DNA of 39,196 nucleotides from an uncultured Synechococcus sp. (GTDB taxonomy: Bacteria > Cyanobacteriota > Cyanobacteriia > Phormidesmidales > Phormidesmidaceae). The notes beneath the pieces were generated by a model. It saw only the letters and a program-made list of their open reading frames with translations, was not told the origin of the DNA and did no database searches. Shown here in pieces: positions 8,755-16,189 of this stretch; position 1 is the first letter of the stretch; the number at the start of each line of letters is the position of its first letter. Location: contig CALDSK010000142.1 of the NCBI GenBank assembly GCA_937911865.1, positions 1-39,196 of the forward strand, read 5' to 3'. Made by a program: the position numbers and the translations under genes.

Positions 8755-9549
8755 ATGGCTAAGATCAAAGGAACCCCCAACGCTGACAGAATCATTGGCA
8801 ACAGAAACCGGGATGTGATTCGCTCTCGCGGCGGTAATGACAGAGTAAGTGCTAGCGGTGGCCGCGATCGCGTATATGGTGGCAATGGTGACGACTTTGC
8901 GTTCGGCTCTGGGGGCAAAGATGCCCTATTTGGTGGCAAAGGCAAAGACAAGCTAGCGGGCGGCCGTGATAGAGACAGACTGCTGGGCCGCGGCGGCAAC
9001 GACAGCCTCAACGGCGGTAAAGGCGACGACAAGCTCATCGGCAATCGCGGTGATGACAAGCTATTTGGCCGAGGTAAGAGAGATCGGCTAAGGGGTGGAC
9101 TCGGTGATGACTATGTTCGTGGCGGCAACGGTAGAGACGTGCTGCGCTGTGGTGCTGGAATTGACAGCGCCTATGGCGGTGGCGGCAACGACCGAATCTT
9201 TGGCGCGGGAGATGATGACCTGCTGTATGGCGGTCGCGGCAATGACTTTGTGCATGGCGGCGGTGGTGATGACCTGATCGACGGTGGTAAAGGAAACGAT
9301 CGCCTGCGCGGCGGCGGCGGTTCTGATACGTTTGTCTTTAGCCTGACCAATGGTGGTTCTGGTAGAGACACACTGTTGGACTTTTCTCGCGCTGATAAGC
9401 TTTCTATCGCAGGCTTTAGTTTAGGCAGTGGTGACACCATCACAGCAAAAAGTGGCAACGCTTTTGTGTTCGAGAGTGCACAAACCGGTAAGTCAATTAC
9501 ACTCATTGCTTCTAATGGATTCGATCTAACAACGGCTGACTTTGTGTAA
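8755..9549 (+). CDS. RTX-type calcium-binding repeat protein 2 (paralogue of RTX1)
   Basis: A 264-residue paralogue of the preceding RTX protein, alignable end to end: both begin MAKIK, share the block RGKRDRLxGGLGxDY, the same C-terminal cap ([15 protein letters not shown]) and endings DLSTANFV versus DLTTADFV. The frame is open upstream to 8614, but the ATG at 8755 is chosen because it matches the start and leader of RTX1 (ACAGGGxATTTT-CATGGCTAAG in both). One repeat contains a lone cysteine (LRCGAGIDSAYGG). It is predicted to be a Ca2+-binding beta-roll secreted by a type I route. No ABC/HlyD exporter lies in the window. Tandem gene duplication followed by divergence is evident. The stop codon sits in a 14-bp tandem duplication. 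Confidence 0.9.
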   Translation: MAKIKGTPNADRIIGNRNRDVIRSRGGNDRVSASGGRDRVYGGNGDDFAFGSGGKDALFGGKGKDKLAGGRDRDRLLGRGGNDSLNGGKGDDKLIGNRGDDKLFGRGKRDRLRGGLGDDYVRGGNGRDVLRCGAGIDSAYGGGGNDRIFGAGDDDLLYGGRGNDFVHGGGGDDLIDGGKGNDRLRGGGGSDTFVFSLTNGGSGRDTLLDFSRADKLSIAGFSLGSGDTITAKSGNAFVFESAQTGKSITLIASNGFDLTTADFV

Positions 9550-9564
9550 ATGACTTTGTGTAAA
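9537..9564. repeat. 14-bp tandem duplication containing the RTX2 stop codon
   Basis: TGACTTTGTGTAAA is repeated exactly at 9537-9550 and 9551-9564. The first copy encodes the final residues and the TAA (9547-9549). Confidence 0.85.
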
Positions 9565-9576
9565 TAAGTAACAGAA

Positions 9577-9618
9577 AGAAAAGATGTAGAAAACAGCTGC
9601 TCTTTCTACGTCTTTTCT
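9577..9618 (+). terminator. Hairpin terminator after RTX2
   Basis: A 16-bp stem (9577-9592 with 9603-9618, one G-T pair) and a 10-nt loop lie 27 bp past the RTX2 stop. The right arm is U-rich (TTTCTACGTCTTTTCT). This is the most likely transcript end for RTX2. Confidence 0.65.
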
Positions 9619-9645
9619 ACAACCTCAAACTCAACACCTTTCAAA

Positions 9646-9681
9646 CAACCCTTTCAATGTCATCAATACATGAAAGGGTTG
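9646..9681. terminator. Second hairpin (11-bp perfect stem)
   Basis: CAACCCTTTCA (9646-9656) pairs perfectly with TGAAAGGGTTG (9671-9681) across a 14-nt loop. There is no U-tract on either side. Confidence 0.45.
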
Positions 9682-9699
9682 CTGATGAATAAAAATGCT

Positions 9700-9734
9700 A
9701 TTACCTCTGTAACCATAAGCGTTGCAGAGGTAAT
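9700..9734. terminator. Third hairpin (14-bp stem)
   Basis: ATTACCTCTGTAAC (9700-9713) pairs with GTTGCAGAGGTAAT (9721-9734) with a single wobble, loop of 7 nt. It may be a terminator backup, an attenuator ahead of the nafY-like gene, or part of a small RNA. Confidence 0.45.
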
Positions 9735-9956
9735 TGGCTTGAAAAAATACATTATTCTCTGATAATTTTGCGACGGCTCTATGGGATAATCTCTTTTCGA
9801 TATCTAGGACTCTTGCTATAAATACAGTGATGCCAAATGCTCAAAAATCACTGTCTGAATTCTCTCTTGAGCGCTGTAGAAAATGTCCCCAGCAACCGGG
9901 CAGACGCTACAGCAAAATTTGGTGAGGTTAGCTGATAACCCTAAAAGATATTCATC

Positions 9957-10724
9957 ATGATTGACCAATCTATTTCTCAACCTATTTCTGATGAAGTGGC
10001 GCTGCGAATTGCTTTGGCAGCTAAAGCGCTGTCTCCGGTTTCTGTCGGAGATTTAATTGAAGCGCTGCAGAACAGTTTTGAAGGTGACGTGACTGAAGAT
10101 GCGCTTAGCAAGCTGACGGTTACTCAGTTAAAGCGATCGCTAGATGACATCTACACCGCTGAAGAAGAACAGGAAAGAGCCCCAGAAGAAATCGACAAAA
10201 AAGGCGTAGTGGATTCAGATGTTGCCAGCCTTAAAGACGCTGTACGTATTTTATGGGGAGAAGAAACAGAAGAAAGCGATAATTCTTTGAAAATTCAGCC
10301 TTATCAAGCCGGTGATATACCTAGCTCGCTAAGAATTGCCGTTGCTTCTAATACCGCGGAGCAGCTAGATGGGCATTTCGGTTCTTGTCATCGCTATTTG
10401 ATCTATCAGCTATCTGTAGATGAGATGAGACTAGTTGACGTTCGTTCGACGCTTGAAGCTGATCTTAGTGACGATAAAAACGCGTCTCGCATTGATCTGA
10501 TTAGAGACTGTTCTTTGCTGTATATTGTATCGATTGGTGGGCCAGCGGCGGCTAAGGTTATTCAGGCTAATATTTACCCGATGAAAGAAGCAAAAGGCGG
10601 AGACATTCGAGAAATACTAGCAAAACTACAGCAGGCGATCGCAACTTCTCCGCCACCCTGGTTAGCTAAGCTGTTGGGTGTTGGTGTAGATAAGCGAGTG
10701 AAAAACTATAATGCGGTCGGCTAA
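9957..10724 (+). CDS. nafY: NafY/NifX-type dinitrogenase FeMo-cofactor-binding protein
   Basis: A 255-residue protein of the NifX/NifB-C/NafY superfamily, which carries or inserts the iron-molybdenum cofactor or its precursor. Residues about 10-65 (EVALRIALAAKALSPVSVGDLIEAL...) form a small helical domain resembling the NafY N-terminal domain, followed by an acidic linker (68-115). The cofactor-binding domain spans about 124-235 with IAVASNTAEQLDGHFGSCHRYLIYQL. His140 in DGHFGSC corresponds to the cofactor-binding histidine of NafY. The two-domain layout favours NafY over plain NifX (about 130-150 aa). It lies directly upstream of cnfR and its 3' end carries one of the three shared-core palindromes. 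The family call is firm; the exact step (storage, trafficking or apo-nitrogenase chaperone) is inferred. Confidence 0.85.
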   Translation: MIDQSISQPISDEVALRIALAAKALSPVSVGDLIEALQNSFEGDVTEDALSKLTVTQLKRSLDDIYTAEEEQERAPEEIDKKGVVDSDVASLKDAVRILWGEETEESDNSLKIQPYQAGDIPSSLRIAVASNTAEQLDGHFGSCHRYLIYQLSVDEMRLVDVRSTLEADLSDDKNASRIDLIRDCSLLYIVSIGGPAAAKVIQANIYPMKEAKGGDIREILAKLQQAIATSPPPWLAKLLGVGVDKRVKNYNAVG

Positions 10725-11188
10725 GATTTCCTGCTGATAGTTCAAGAATGATTTGGGCGGTTGAGAATTCTAGAATTCTCAACCGCTGATTTATGGGCTC
10801 TTCAGCAATTCTGTTCTGAACGTTCTCCTAAACAATAAAGAAAAAATGAAAGTGTATCAGGATACATAGAACAGAACGAATTAGATTGTTACACATAGCT
10901 ATAGATAAGTTGAAAAACGGTTGTTAATTAACTGTGATTGTTAACGAAGCTTAAACTTTTCCCTTCTTCTAGATTACAGGAGATTTCAGGCTTCCTATTC
11001 CGTAATTCATAGCCTTTTGAGCGAGTTCTTGAGAAGTCTCGTTACCTTTAAAGTACTTGTCGATCAAAAGAGATTAGGCGAGCCTATTTTGTTGAATTAG
11101 CCACAGGACCTGAGAATTTAGTTCCTATAAAATACACCGACCCTGCCCGCTCTATTCAGCTGAGCCGATTGGCAGGTCTATTCTGCTC
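10725..11188. other. Upstream region of cnfR
   Basis: 464 bp without a gene. It contains the 30-bp palindrome 10757-10786, a 9-bp inverted repeat TTCTGTTCT/AGAACAGAA (10809-10817 with 10868-10876) flanking a smaller dyad TGTATC-AG-GATACA (10853-10866), and a TATAAAAT -10-like box at 11126-11133 about 55 bp before the cnfR start. No GTA-N8-TAC NtcA site was found. Confidence 0.5.
10757..10786. terminator. 30-bp perfect palindrome, copy 1 of a shared-core family
   Basis: The segment is perfectly self-complementary. The core TGAGAATTCTAGAATTCTCA (10762-10781) is extended by arms GCGGT/ACCGC. It lies 32 bp after the nafY-like stop. The same core recurs at 12817-12836 (one mismatch pair) and 31177-31196. 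Confidence 0.85.
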
Positions 11189-12805
11189 ATGACTTACACC
11201 ATTAAAGAAGACTGTGTTGCTTGCGATATTTGCCAATCTCAATGTCCCCACGGTGCCATTAAAACTAGCGATGACCAAGACGGTTATTGGATCGATCCAA
11301 CACTGTGCGACGGTTGCCCAGATGTGGAAATTCCTCGCTGTGTGGGGGCTTGTGATGTAGAGGCTTTGCAGCCTTTGCCTCCTAAAAAAGGCCGCTGCAA
11401 AAGTACGTTGCTCCCCGCTGCCATACCGCGCATTTTTCTCAATCGAAAAACAACGCCCTTCGCCTCTTGTATGGTGATGTGGGAGGCCTGCAATATTTTG
11501 GCTCAAAGGCAGGCCTTGTCTTGGCAAACTGATGCGGATAAGAAGCTTTGCTATACCCGCTTAGTGAATCGCGGGCGAGGAGAAATGCGATTTCGGCTAT
11601 CGGCAGATCCTGAAGGAGAGGTTCCTCATCCGATGGCAGCCGGTGAGGCAGTAGAGGCGATCGCAAATTTTGACATCCGGGCGGCTTGCGTTCACCTGAT
11701 ATTTGCAGCCTATGCAATGACGGTCGATCGTCCTTGGCAAGAGTCTTTTACGCTAAACGATCAACATATTGAAAAGTATCTAGGACTTGAGAAGCGTAAG
11801 GATCTTACCAAGCTGGGTAAGCTGACTTTGATCAAAAATCTGGTCTATCAGTCTTGTCAAATCCTGGTTACTCTCGACTGGCCCAGGCAGGGAAAAGTGC
11901 TTCCTTTCAGCCTGGATGAACACCCGGTGTGGAATCTGCTCGACACTGAGTACTACTTTGAAGAAGATAGCCAAGGCAGTCGCCATCTGATTGGGCTAAG
12001 CTTTACGGTGCAGGCGGGGCAGTGGGCAAAGCACTTTCTCAATAAGCAAGACTATCGTAGCCAAACAGCCTTTTATCAGTACGGCACGTTGCCTCAGTCA
12101 TTGTTAAAAGAGGTGATGAGTAACTGGCAACAGCATGAAGGCGCGATCCGTATTTTGCTCTGGTACTTGTTCAAGCTGAGACTAGGCAGCGAGCAGAGGT
12201 TGAAGGTAGGCACGTCGCTGGGAAGCGCCTACGGAAAAGAACGACAGCAACAGGCGACCACAGTGCGTGGGGCTCACAAACGGCTGCTCAAAACCTTTGA
12301 GCGAGACTTGGAAACGCTGTATTACTATGGGCTAAAACCACTGTTCGATCCAGATACCTACCCGCAAGATATTCAGCCGCTGTGGGTTAGGGCCTGTGAG
12401 ATTCCTGATGATGTTGACGATGCTCTGGACTTTTGGGCTGACGATGCTAATCGTTCACTGACTGAAAATGCGCCGAGAGATAAATGGCAGCGCCTCCTTA
12501 ACGCTCGCCTTCTAGGCTTTGACCTTTCAGAAGAGTGGCAAAAGAACACTCGCCGCAGTGCTCCCAAGCGCCGCCGCAAGAAGTCTACCGCTTGGGCGGT
12601 GACTAAGACCAACAGGCTCTCGGGTAATGATATTAATGTCGCTCGCCAGCGTCAAAATATTACGCAGCGGGCGTTGGCTGAACGACTTGGGAAAAGTCAA
12701 AGCTGGATTCGAGATATTGAAAAAGAGCGATTTAAGATTAATACTGAAGATCAGGCCTTGCTACGCGAAGTGTTGGATATTCCTCATGCGAGTTCATCAG
12801 ATTAA
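11189..12805 (+). CDS. cnfR: CnfR/PatB nif-gene transcriptional activator
   Basis: A 538-residue regulator with the CnfR/PatB architecture. Two N-terminal cysteine clusters are of ferredoxin type: C9-x2-C12-x2-C15-x3-C19-P and C40-x2-C43-x7-C51-x3-C55. A long middle region follows without recognised motifs, then a C-terminal XRE-type helix-turn-helix (about 480-532: ARQRQNITQRALAERLGKSQSWIRDIEKERF). In Leptolyngbya boryana, CnfR is the essential activator of nif genes under low oxygen, and the Fe-S clusters are thought to sense O2 or redox. The Anabaena orthologue is PatB. ATG at 11189 places the first cluster nine residues in, as in the family. It is preceded by the nafY-like gene and converges with a ParB-like gene. 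The palindrome covering its stop codon is a likely terminator. Confidence 0.93.
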   Translation: MTYTIKEDCVACDICQSQCPHGAIKTSDDQDGYWIDPTLCDGCPDVEIPRCVGACDVEALQPLPPKKGRCKSTLLPAAIPRIFLNRKTTPFASCMVMWEACNILAQRQALSWQTDADKKLCYTRLVNRGRGEMRFRLSADPEGEVPHPMAAGEAVEAIANFDIRAACVHLIFAAYAMTVDRPWQESFTLNDQHIEKYLGLEKRKDLTKLGKLTLIKNLVYQSCQILVTLDWPRQGKVLPFSLDEHPVWNLLDTEYYFEEDSQGSRHLIGLSFTVQAGQWAKHFLNKQDYRSQTAFYQYGTLPQSLLKEVMSNWQQHEGAIRILLWYLFKLRLGSEQRLKVGTSLGSAYGKERQQQATTVRGAHKRLLKTFERDLETLYYYGLKPLFDPDTYPQDIQPLWVRACEIPDDVDDALDFWADDANRSLTENAPRDKWQRLLNARLLGFDLSEEWQKNTRRSAPKRRRKKSTAWAVTKTNRLSGNDINVARQRQNITQRALAERLGKSQSWIRDIEKERFKINTEDQALLREVLDIPHASSSD

Positions 12806-12852
12806 AGCTGTCAGGCTGAAAATTCTAGAATTCTCAGCCTGACAGCTTTAAT
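12801..12852. terminator. 52-bp palindrome between cnfR and parB-like gene, copy 2
   Basis: Self-complementary over 52 bp with a single mismatched pair. The core AGAATTCTAGAATTCT-like centre (12826/12827) is extended by arms ATTAAAGCTGTCAGGCT and its complement. It overlaps the cnfR stop codon (12803-12805) and ends 11 bp before the parB-like stop, so it suits a bidirectional terminator for two convergent genes. Confidence 0.85.
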
Positions 12853-12863
12853 TCCTAAAATAT

Positions 12864-13835
12864 CTAGTCTTTCAAGTCTTCAATCTCTTTGAGGAGCTGC
12901 TCTATTTTGGTGAGTCGACTAACGACTTCAGGTTTCTGAAGCAATGTTGTTCTTTTTCTGACCGATTGAATGCGGTGATAGATCTTCTCAGAAATATCTT
13001 CTTTCTTTTCAGTTAATCCATTTTTGGACGCGCTGCTGTTTGCGACTGTAGATTTGATTACTGTCGCTTTAATCAAAGAGACGAGCTCGCTTTTAGTGTA
13101 TCCTTCTGCTTGAGAGATTAGCGATGCATGATACTCTTTCGGTTGACGGTTAATAAGTACTGCATTGGTCGGTGATAGTTTGTTGGCTTTGACAGCGGCT
13201 AAAACTATCGGTGATAAGTTTAGTAGGGGCAGACGATTTGAGACAAAGCTAGATACTTTTATTCCAAATTCGCCGAGTATTTCGTTGATGATTGAGATTT
13301 GCTGCTCGCTAAAAGCGCTGATGCTTTCAAGCCCACGCACTCGCGCATTTTTGATTTGATAGAGCGATGTTTTGAGATCTTCAGCCGATAGACCCAACCG
13401 CAGAGAGAGTAAGCTCAAGATACTTTCAGTTTGTTCTATCAAAGAGATTTCTTCGCTCAGCAGATGTGCAATGATGGCAGCTTCTAGGGCAACCGTGTCT
13501 GACATCTCGCGAACAATTCCAGGAATCATCGGAATCTTCAGGGCTAGGCAGCATCGCCACCGCCTTTCTCCGCTAATCAGTTCGAGCTTTCCCGCTTGCC
13601 CGGGCCTTAAAAGAATAGGTTCTAGCACCCCATATTTGTGAATAGAATTTTTGAGCAGCTCCATTCTATGAGAGTCAAAATATAGCCTTGGCTGGTGCAT
13701 GTTCTCTGGCAGCTGAAGCGGAACAATCCTGTCAACAGGGATGTCAAAAGAGGCTTCAGTTTGTGATTTTAAGTTGGCTATATCCTCTTTGAGCTTGGGG
13801 ATGGTGTCGCCCTGTTGAACCGCTGTAGAAGTCAT
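12864..13835 (-). CDS. ParB/Spo0J-like DNA-binding protein
   Basis: A 323-residue ParB-superfamily protein. The N-terminal ParB/Srx domain is at about 33-120 (IVPLQLPENMHQPRLYFDSHRMELLKNSIHKYGVLEPILLRPG, then LISGERRWRCCLAL). It is followed by a helical segment (LLSEEISLIEQTESILSLLSLRLGLSAEDL), where chromosomal ParB has its HTH, and a Lys/Glu-rich coiled C-terminus (about 280-323). The nucleotide-binding GERR motif is present. No parA lies nearby, so it is probably not a chromosome-segregation ParB. Solitary ParB-like proteins can be transcriptional regulators or CTP-dependent clamps. Position next to cnfR makes a regulatory part in nitrogen fixation plausible, but that is inference. GAAGGA is about 13 bp upstream of the start. 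Confidence 0.8.
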   Translation of the reverse strand: MTSTAVQQGDTIPKLKEDIANLKSQTEASFDIPVDRIVPLQLPENMHQPRLYFDSHRMELLKNSIHKYGVLEPILLRPGQAGKLELISGERRWRCCLALKIPMIPGIVREMSDTVALEAAIIAHLLSEEISLIEQTESILSLLSLRLGLSAEDLKTSLYQIKNARVRGLESISAFSEQQISIINEILGEFGIKVSSFVSNRLPLLNLSPIVLAAVKANKLSPTNAVLINRQPKEYHASLISQAEGYTKSELVSLIKATVIKSTVANSSASKNGLTEKKEDISEKIYHRIQSVRKRTTLLQKPEVVSRLTKIEQLLKEIEDLKD

Positions 13836-14199
13836 GCCTGGAGAGTCCTTCTGTGATAGAAATCCTGTGAGCGGAATCCTGTGGTAAGCAATCGAACTGC
13901 TCTGGTTATATCAGGTGCTCTGTAAGGCGAGCGATCGCACCTCTCTATCGAGACTTACTAAACTTATTAGCCCTGTACTCAATGCCTGGTATCCACAGCG
14001 CACAGGACTTGCCACTTTCTTTGGGTGCAGGGGACGAGCATTTTCATGCTGGGGTACGGGCGTTTAGCCGCTGAGGTACAGGTATTGTGCACTCAGTAAA
14101 AAATCCCTACAGCTCTGATGATTCAGGAGCTGTAGGGAGGGTAGGCAGCGATAAAAACGATTGGAAGTCGTGCACTCAAAACGGGCTGAGCTTGCGCGC
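13836..14199. other. Intergenic region between pyk and parB-like gene
   Basis: 364 bp. It contains the pyk terminator (14104-14138, minus strand), a HIP1 site near 13930, a small AGCAT/ATGCT hairpin near 14038-14051, and presumably the parB-like promoter. No gene seen. Confidence 0.6.
14104..14138 (-). terminator. Rho-independent terminator of pyk
   Basis: A 12-bp perfect stem TCCCTACAGCTC/GAGCTGTAGGGA (14104-14115 with 14127-14138) with an 11-nt loop is followed on the minus strand by a run of six T (14098-14103). It lies about 60 bp past the pyk stop. Confidence 0.88.
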
Positions 14200-15702
14200 T
14201 TATCCGAGTCCAATCGTATGAATCTTCAGAAAATTAGTTGAGCCAGCTACTTTCATCGGCAGTCCTCCTAGCAGCAGCACCTTGTCTCCAGACGCTACAA
14301 AGCCTCTTTCTAGAAGACAGGTCTCCATCTGTTGAAACAGCTCCTCTAACGGGCCGTCTAGCTGCTCTAGCAAAACAGGACGGATGCCCCATACCAGGTT
14401 CAGCTGATGGTAAACCGTGGGATTAGCCGTGAGCGCTACAACAAAGGCTTTGGGGCGCTCTGCGGCGGCTAGCCTGGCGGTATGGCCCGTCTCGGTAAAG
14501 GTGACGATGCATTTGAGGTCGAGGACGTCGTCGATGGCATTGAGCGCTTCACTGATGGCATGTGGGTCGTCAATGGCCGAGGGTGGAAAGTTGTCGTACT
14601 CAATTTCAGGTTCTACGTCGGAGGCAATCCGCGCCAGCATCTTCACGGCCTCTACCGGATAGCTGCCTACGGCGGACTCGCCCGAGAGCATGACCGCATC
14701 TGTCCCATCAATGATCGCGTTCGCCACGTCGCTAGCTTCAGCTCTGGTCGGTCGAGGAGAGTGGGTCATACTCTCTAGCATTTGAGTGGCGGTAATGACA
14801 GGAATGCCTTTTTGATTGCACAAGCGAATAATTCTCTTTTGAATCATCGGCACTTTTTCAGGGCTCATCTCCACGCCCAGATCTCCTCTGGCCACCATGA
14901 TGGCATCACACTCATCGACAATTGCTGTCAGGTTTTCAATCGCCTGTGGTTTCTCCAATTTGGCCAGAACTGGAATGCGTGTGCCATGCTTTGACTTGCT
15001 TTCTACCAGTAGCTGTCTTAGCGCCTGGATGTCTTCAGGCTGCCGCACGAAGCTCAAAGAAACAATATCAATTCCTTGCGCTAGACCGAAGGCGAGATCT
15101 TCTTTATCTTTCTTAGTGATGCACGGAATCTTAAGCATCAGTGTTGGTAAGTTCACGCCTTTACGGCTTTTCAAAATGCCCCCTATCACTACTCGGCAGT
15201 CCACTGCATTACCATTCGTGGCTTCCACGCGTAGCTCTATTAATCCGTCGTCTAGAAGGACGGGCGTGCCTGGGCGTGCTTCTTCCGCAAGGTGAGAATA
15301 ATCAATGCCGATTTGCACAGGTGTCTGGCTTTCTGGCGTCTGGCTTTTTGGTGTTTGGCTTTCTAGTACTTGGGCTTCTACTATTGTCGCCTCTGCCAGC
15401 GGCACGAGCGTTATGGCTTCTCCTGCCTGTAGCGATACGCCTGAGGGTGGCAACTGTCCTACTCGAATTTTCGGTCCCTGTAAATCTTGCAAGAGGGTGA
15501 GGGGCAAATCTAGCGCTTGAGAGACTGCGCGTAACTGTTGAATTTGCTGCGCATGATCCTCATAGCTGCCGTGGGAGAAGTTTAGCCGGGCGACATTCAT
15601 CCCAGCCTGCATCAGTTGCTTGATCACTTCGGGAGAACGGCTAGCCGGACCAATGGTTGCAACAATCTTTGTGCGCCGACTGAGAGAATTGAGAGAAGTC
15701 AT
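14200..15702 (-). CDS. pyk: Pyruvate kinase
   Basis: A 500-residue pyruvate kinase converting phosphoenolpyruvate and ADP to pyruvate and ATP. Family blocks in order: [39 protein letters not shown], the catalytic [29 protein letters not shown] and [43 protein letters not shown], then the C-domain ending LKIHTIGLG. It lacks the extra PEP-utiliser domain of the longer cyanobacterial isozyme, so it is the shorter type. The B domain carries a three-fold 15-bp tandem repeat (15320-15364) giving [14 protein letters not shown], an insertion in a lid loop that should tolerate length change. It is downstream of orf96 and glgX on the same strand (70-bp gap) and feeds pyruvate towards PflB. Confidence 0.95.
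   Translation of the reverse strand: MTSLNSLSRRTKIVATIGPASRSPEVIKQLMQAGMNVARLNFSHGSYEDHAQQIQQLRAVSQALDLPLTLLQDLQGPKIRVGQLPPSGVSLQAGEAITLVPLAEATIVEAQVLESQTPKSQTPESQTPVQIGIDYSHLAEEARPGTPVLLDDGLIELRVEATNGNAVDCRVVIGGILKSRKGVNLPTLMLKIPCITKKDKEDLAFGLAQGIDIVSLSFVRQPEDIQALRQLLVESKSKHGTRIPVLAKLEKPQAIENLTAIVDECDAIMVARGDLGVEMSPEKVPMIQKRIIRLCNQKGIPVITATQMLESMTHSPRPTRAEASDVANAIIDGTDAVMLSGESAVGSYPVEAVKMLARIASDVEPEIEYDNFPPSAIDDPHAISEALNAIDDVLDLKCIVTFTETGHTARLAAAERPKAFVVALTANPTVYHQLNLVWGIRPVLLEQLDGPLEELFQQMETCLLERGFVASGDKVLLLGGLPMKVAGSTNFLKIHTIGLG
15320..15364. repeat. Three-fold 15-bp tandem repeat inside pyk
   Basis: Three near-identical 15-bp units (15320-15334, 15335-15349, 15350-15364) of the form GGTGTCTGGCTTTCT. 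In frame, they encode three SQTP(E/K)-type pentapeptides in the B domain. Confidence 0.85.
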
Positions 15703-15772
15703 AAAAACGCTTGCTGAGGTCTGCTGCTGAGGTCTGCTTATGCGCTGGTTTATGCGCCAATCGAGCGAGCGA

Positions 15773-16063
15773 CTAGCCGTGATTCAATTCTTCTATCATG
15801 ATGGGACTGTGCATTAAAATATCAACAATGGAAGCGGCATTGTTGAGCACGTGAAAGTACTCCATCTTTTGATTGATTATTTTGAGATCTGCTTTGATCG
15901 TAGACAGCTCGGCTTCGTCGGTGACTTCATCTAGCTTGCCCAGCAGGTGACCCTGGGCAATTTTGTAGTAAGACTGCATATCGCGAGAGTAGGAATGTAG
16001 CATGGTGGCCACTTCGATGAGAGAGTGGTCTTGGATACCAAATTTGGGTTTTGTAACGTCCAT
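15773..16063 (-). CDS. Small helical protein of unknown function between glgX and pyk
   Basis: A 96-residue protein I do not recognise. It is predicted to be mostly alpha-helical, without membrane segments, signal peptide or cysteines. The pattern is amphipathic ([28 protein letters not shown], then an acidic stretch [26 protein letters not shown], then [20 protein letters not shown]). ATG at 16063 has AAAGG about 7 bp upstream on the minus strand. It is co-directional with glgX (126-bp gap) and pyk (70-bp gap), so it may be cotranscribed with either. A small regulatory or protein-binding subunit for carbon catabolism is possible but unsupported by homology. Coding looks real from codon usage and context. 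Confidence 0.7.
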   Translation of the reverse strand: MDVTKPKFGIQDHSLIEVATMLHSYSRDMQSYYKIAQGHLLGKLDEVTDEAELSTIKADLKIINQKMEYFHVLNNAASIVDILMHSPIMIEELNHG

Positions 16064-16189
16064 GAAGGCCTTTCGTTAAGTAAGTTTTGAAGTGGATAAC
16101 CCTCTAAAAACAGCTCTTTAACAAGGCTGTATTCAGCAGGCCGTATTCAACAGGCTAGGTGCTGGTTGAGTTTGTGTCTGTGGTTTGGG

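Larger units (their letters stand above)
9550..9956. other. Intergenic region with three successive hairpins
   Basis: 407 bp between RTX2 and the nafY-like gene. Its first half is packed with the hairpins listed separately at 9577-9618, 9646-9681 and 9700-9734. Its second half is AT-rich and contains TATAAAT (about 9816-9822), a possible -10 for the nafY-like gene. No gene seen. Confidence 0.6.

Noticed and set aside
7287..9549. Regular direct repeats that could be mistaken for a CRISPR array or satellite
   Set aside because: The periodicity is 27 bp, follows nonapeptide RTX codons, is degenerate and lies inside open reading frames with a start and capped C-terminus.
10853..10866. TGTATC-AG-GATACA dyad upstream of cnfR as an NtcA site
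   Set aside because: The GTA and TAC triplets are six bases apart, not eight, so it does not meet the NtcA consensus.
14238..15520. Several plus-strand ORFs opposite pyk
   Set aside because: They lie entirely antisense to a strongly conserved pyruvate kinase gene and show no conserved motifs.
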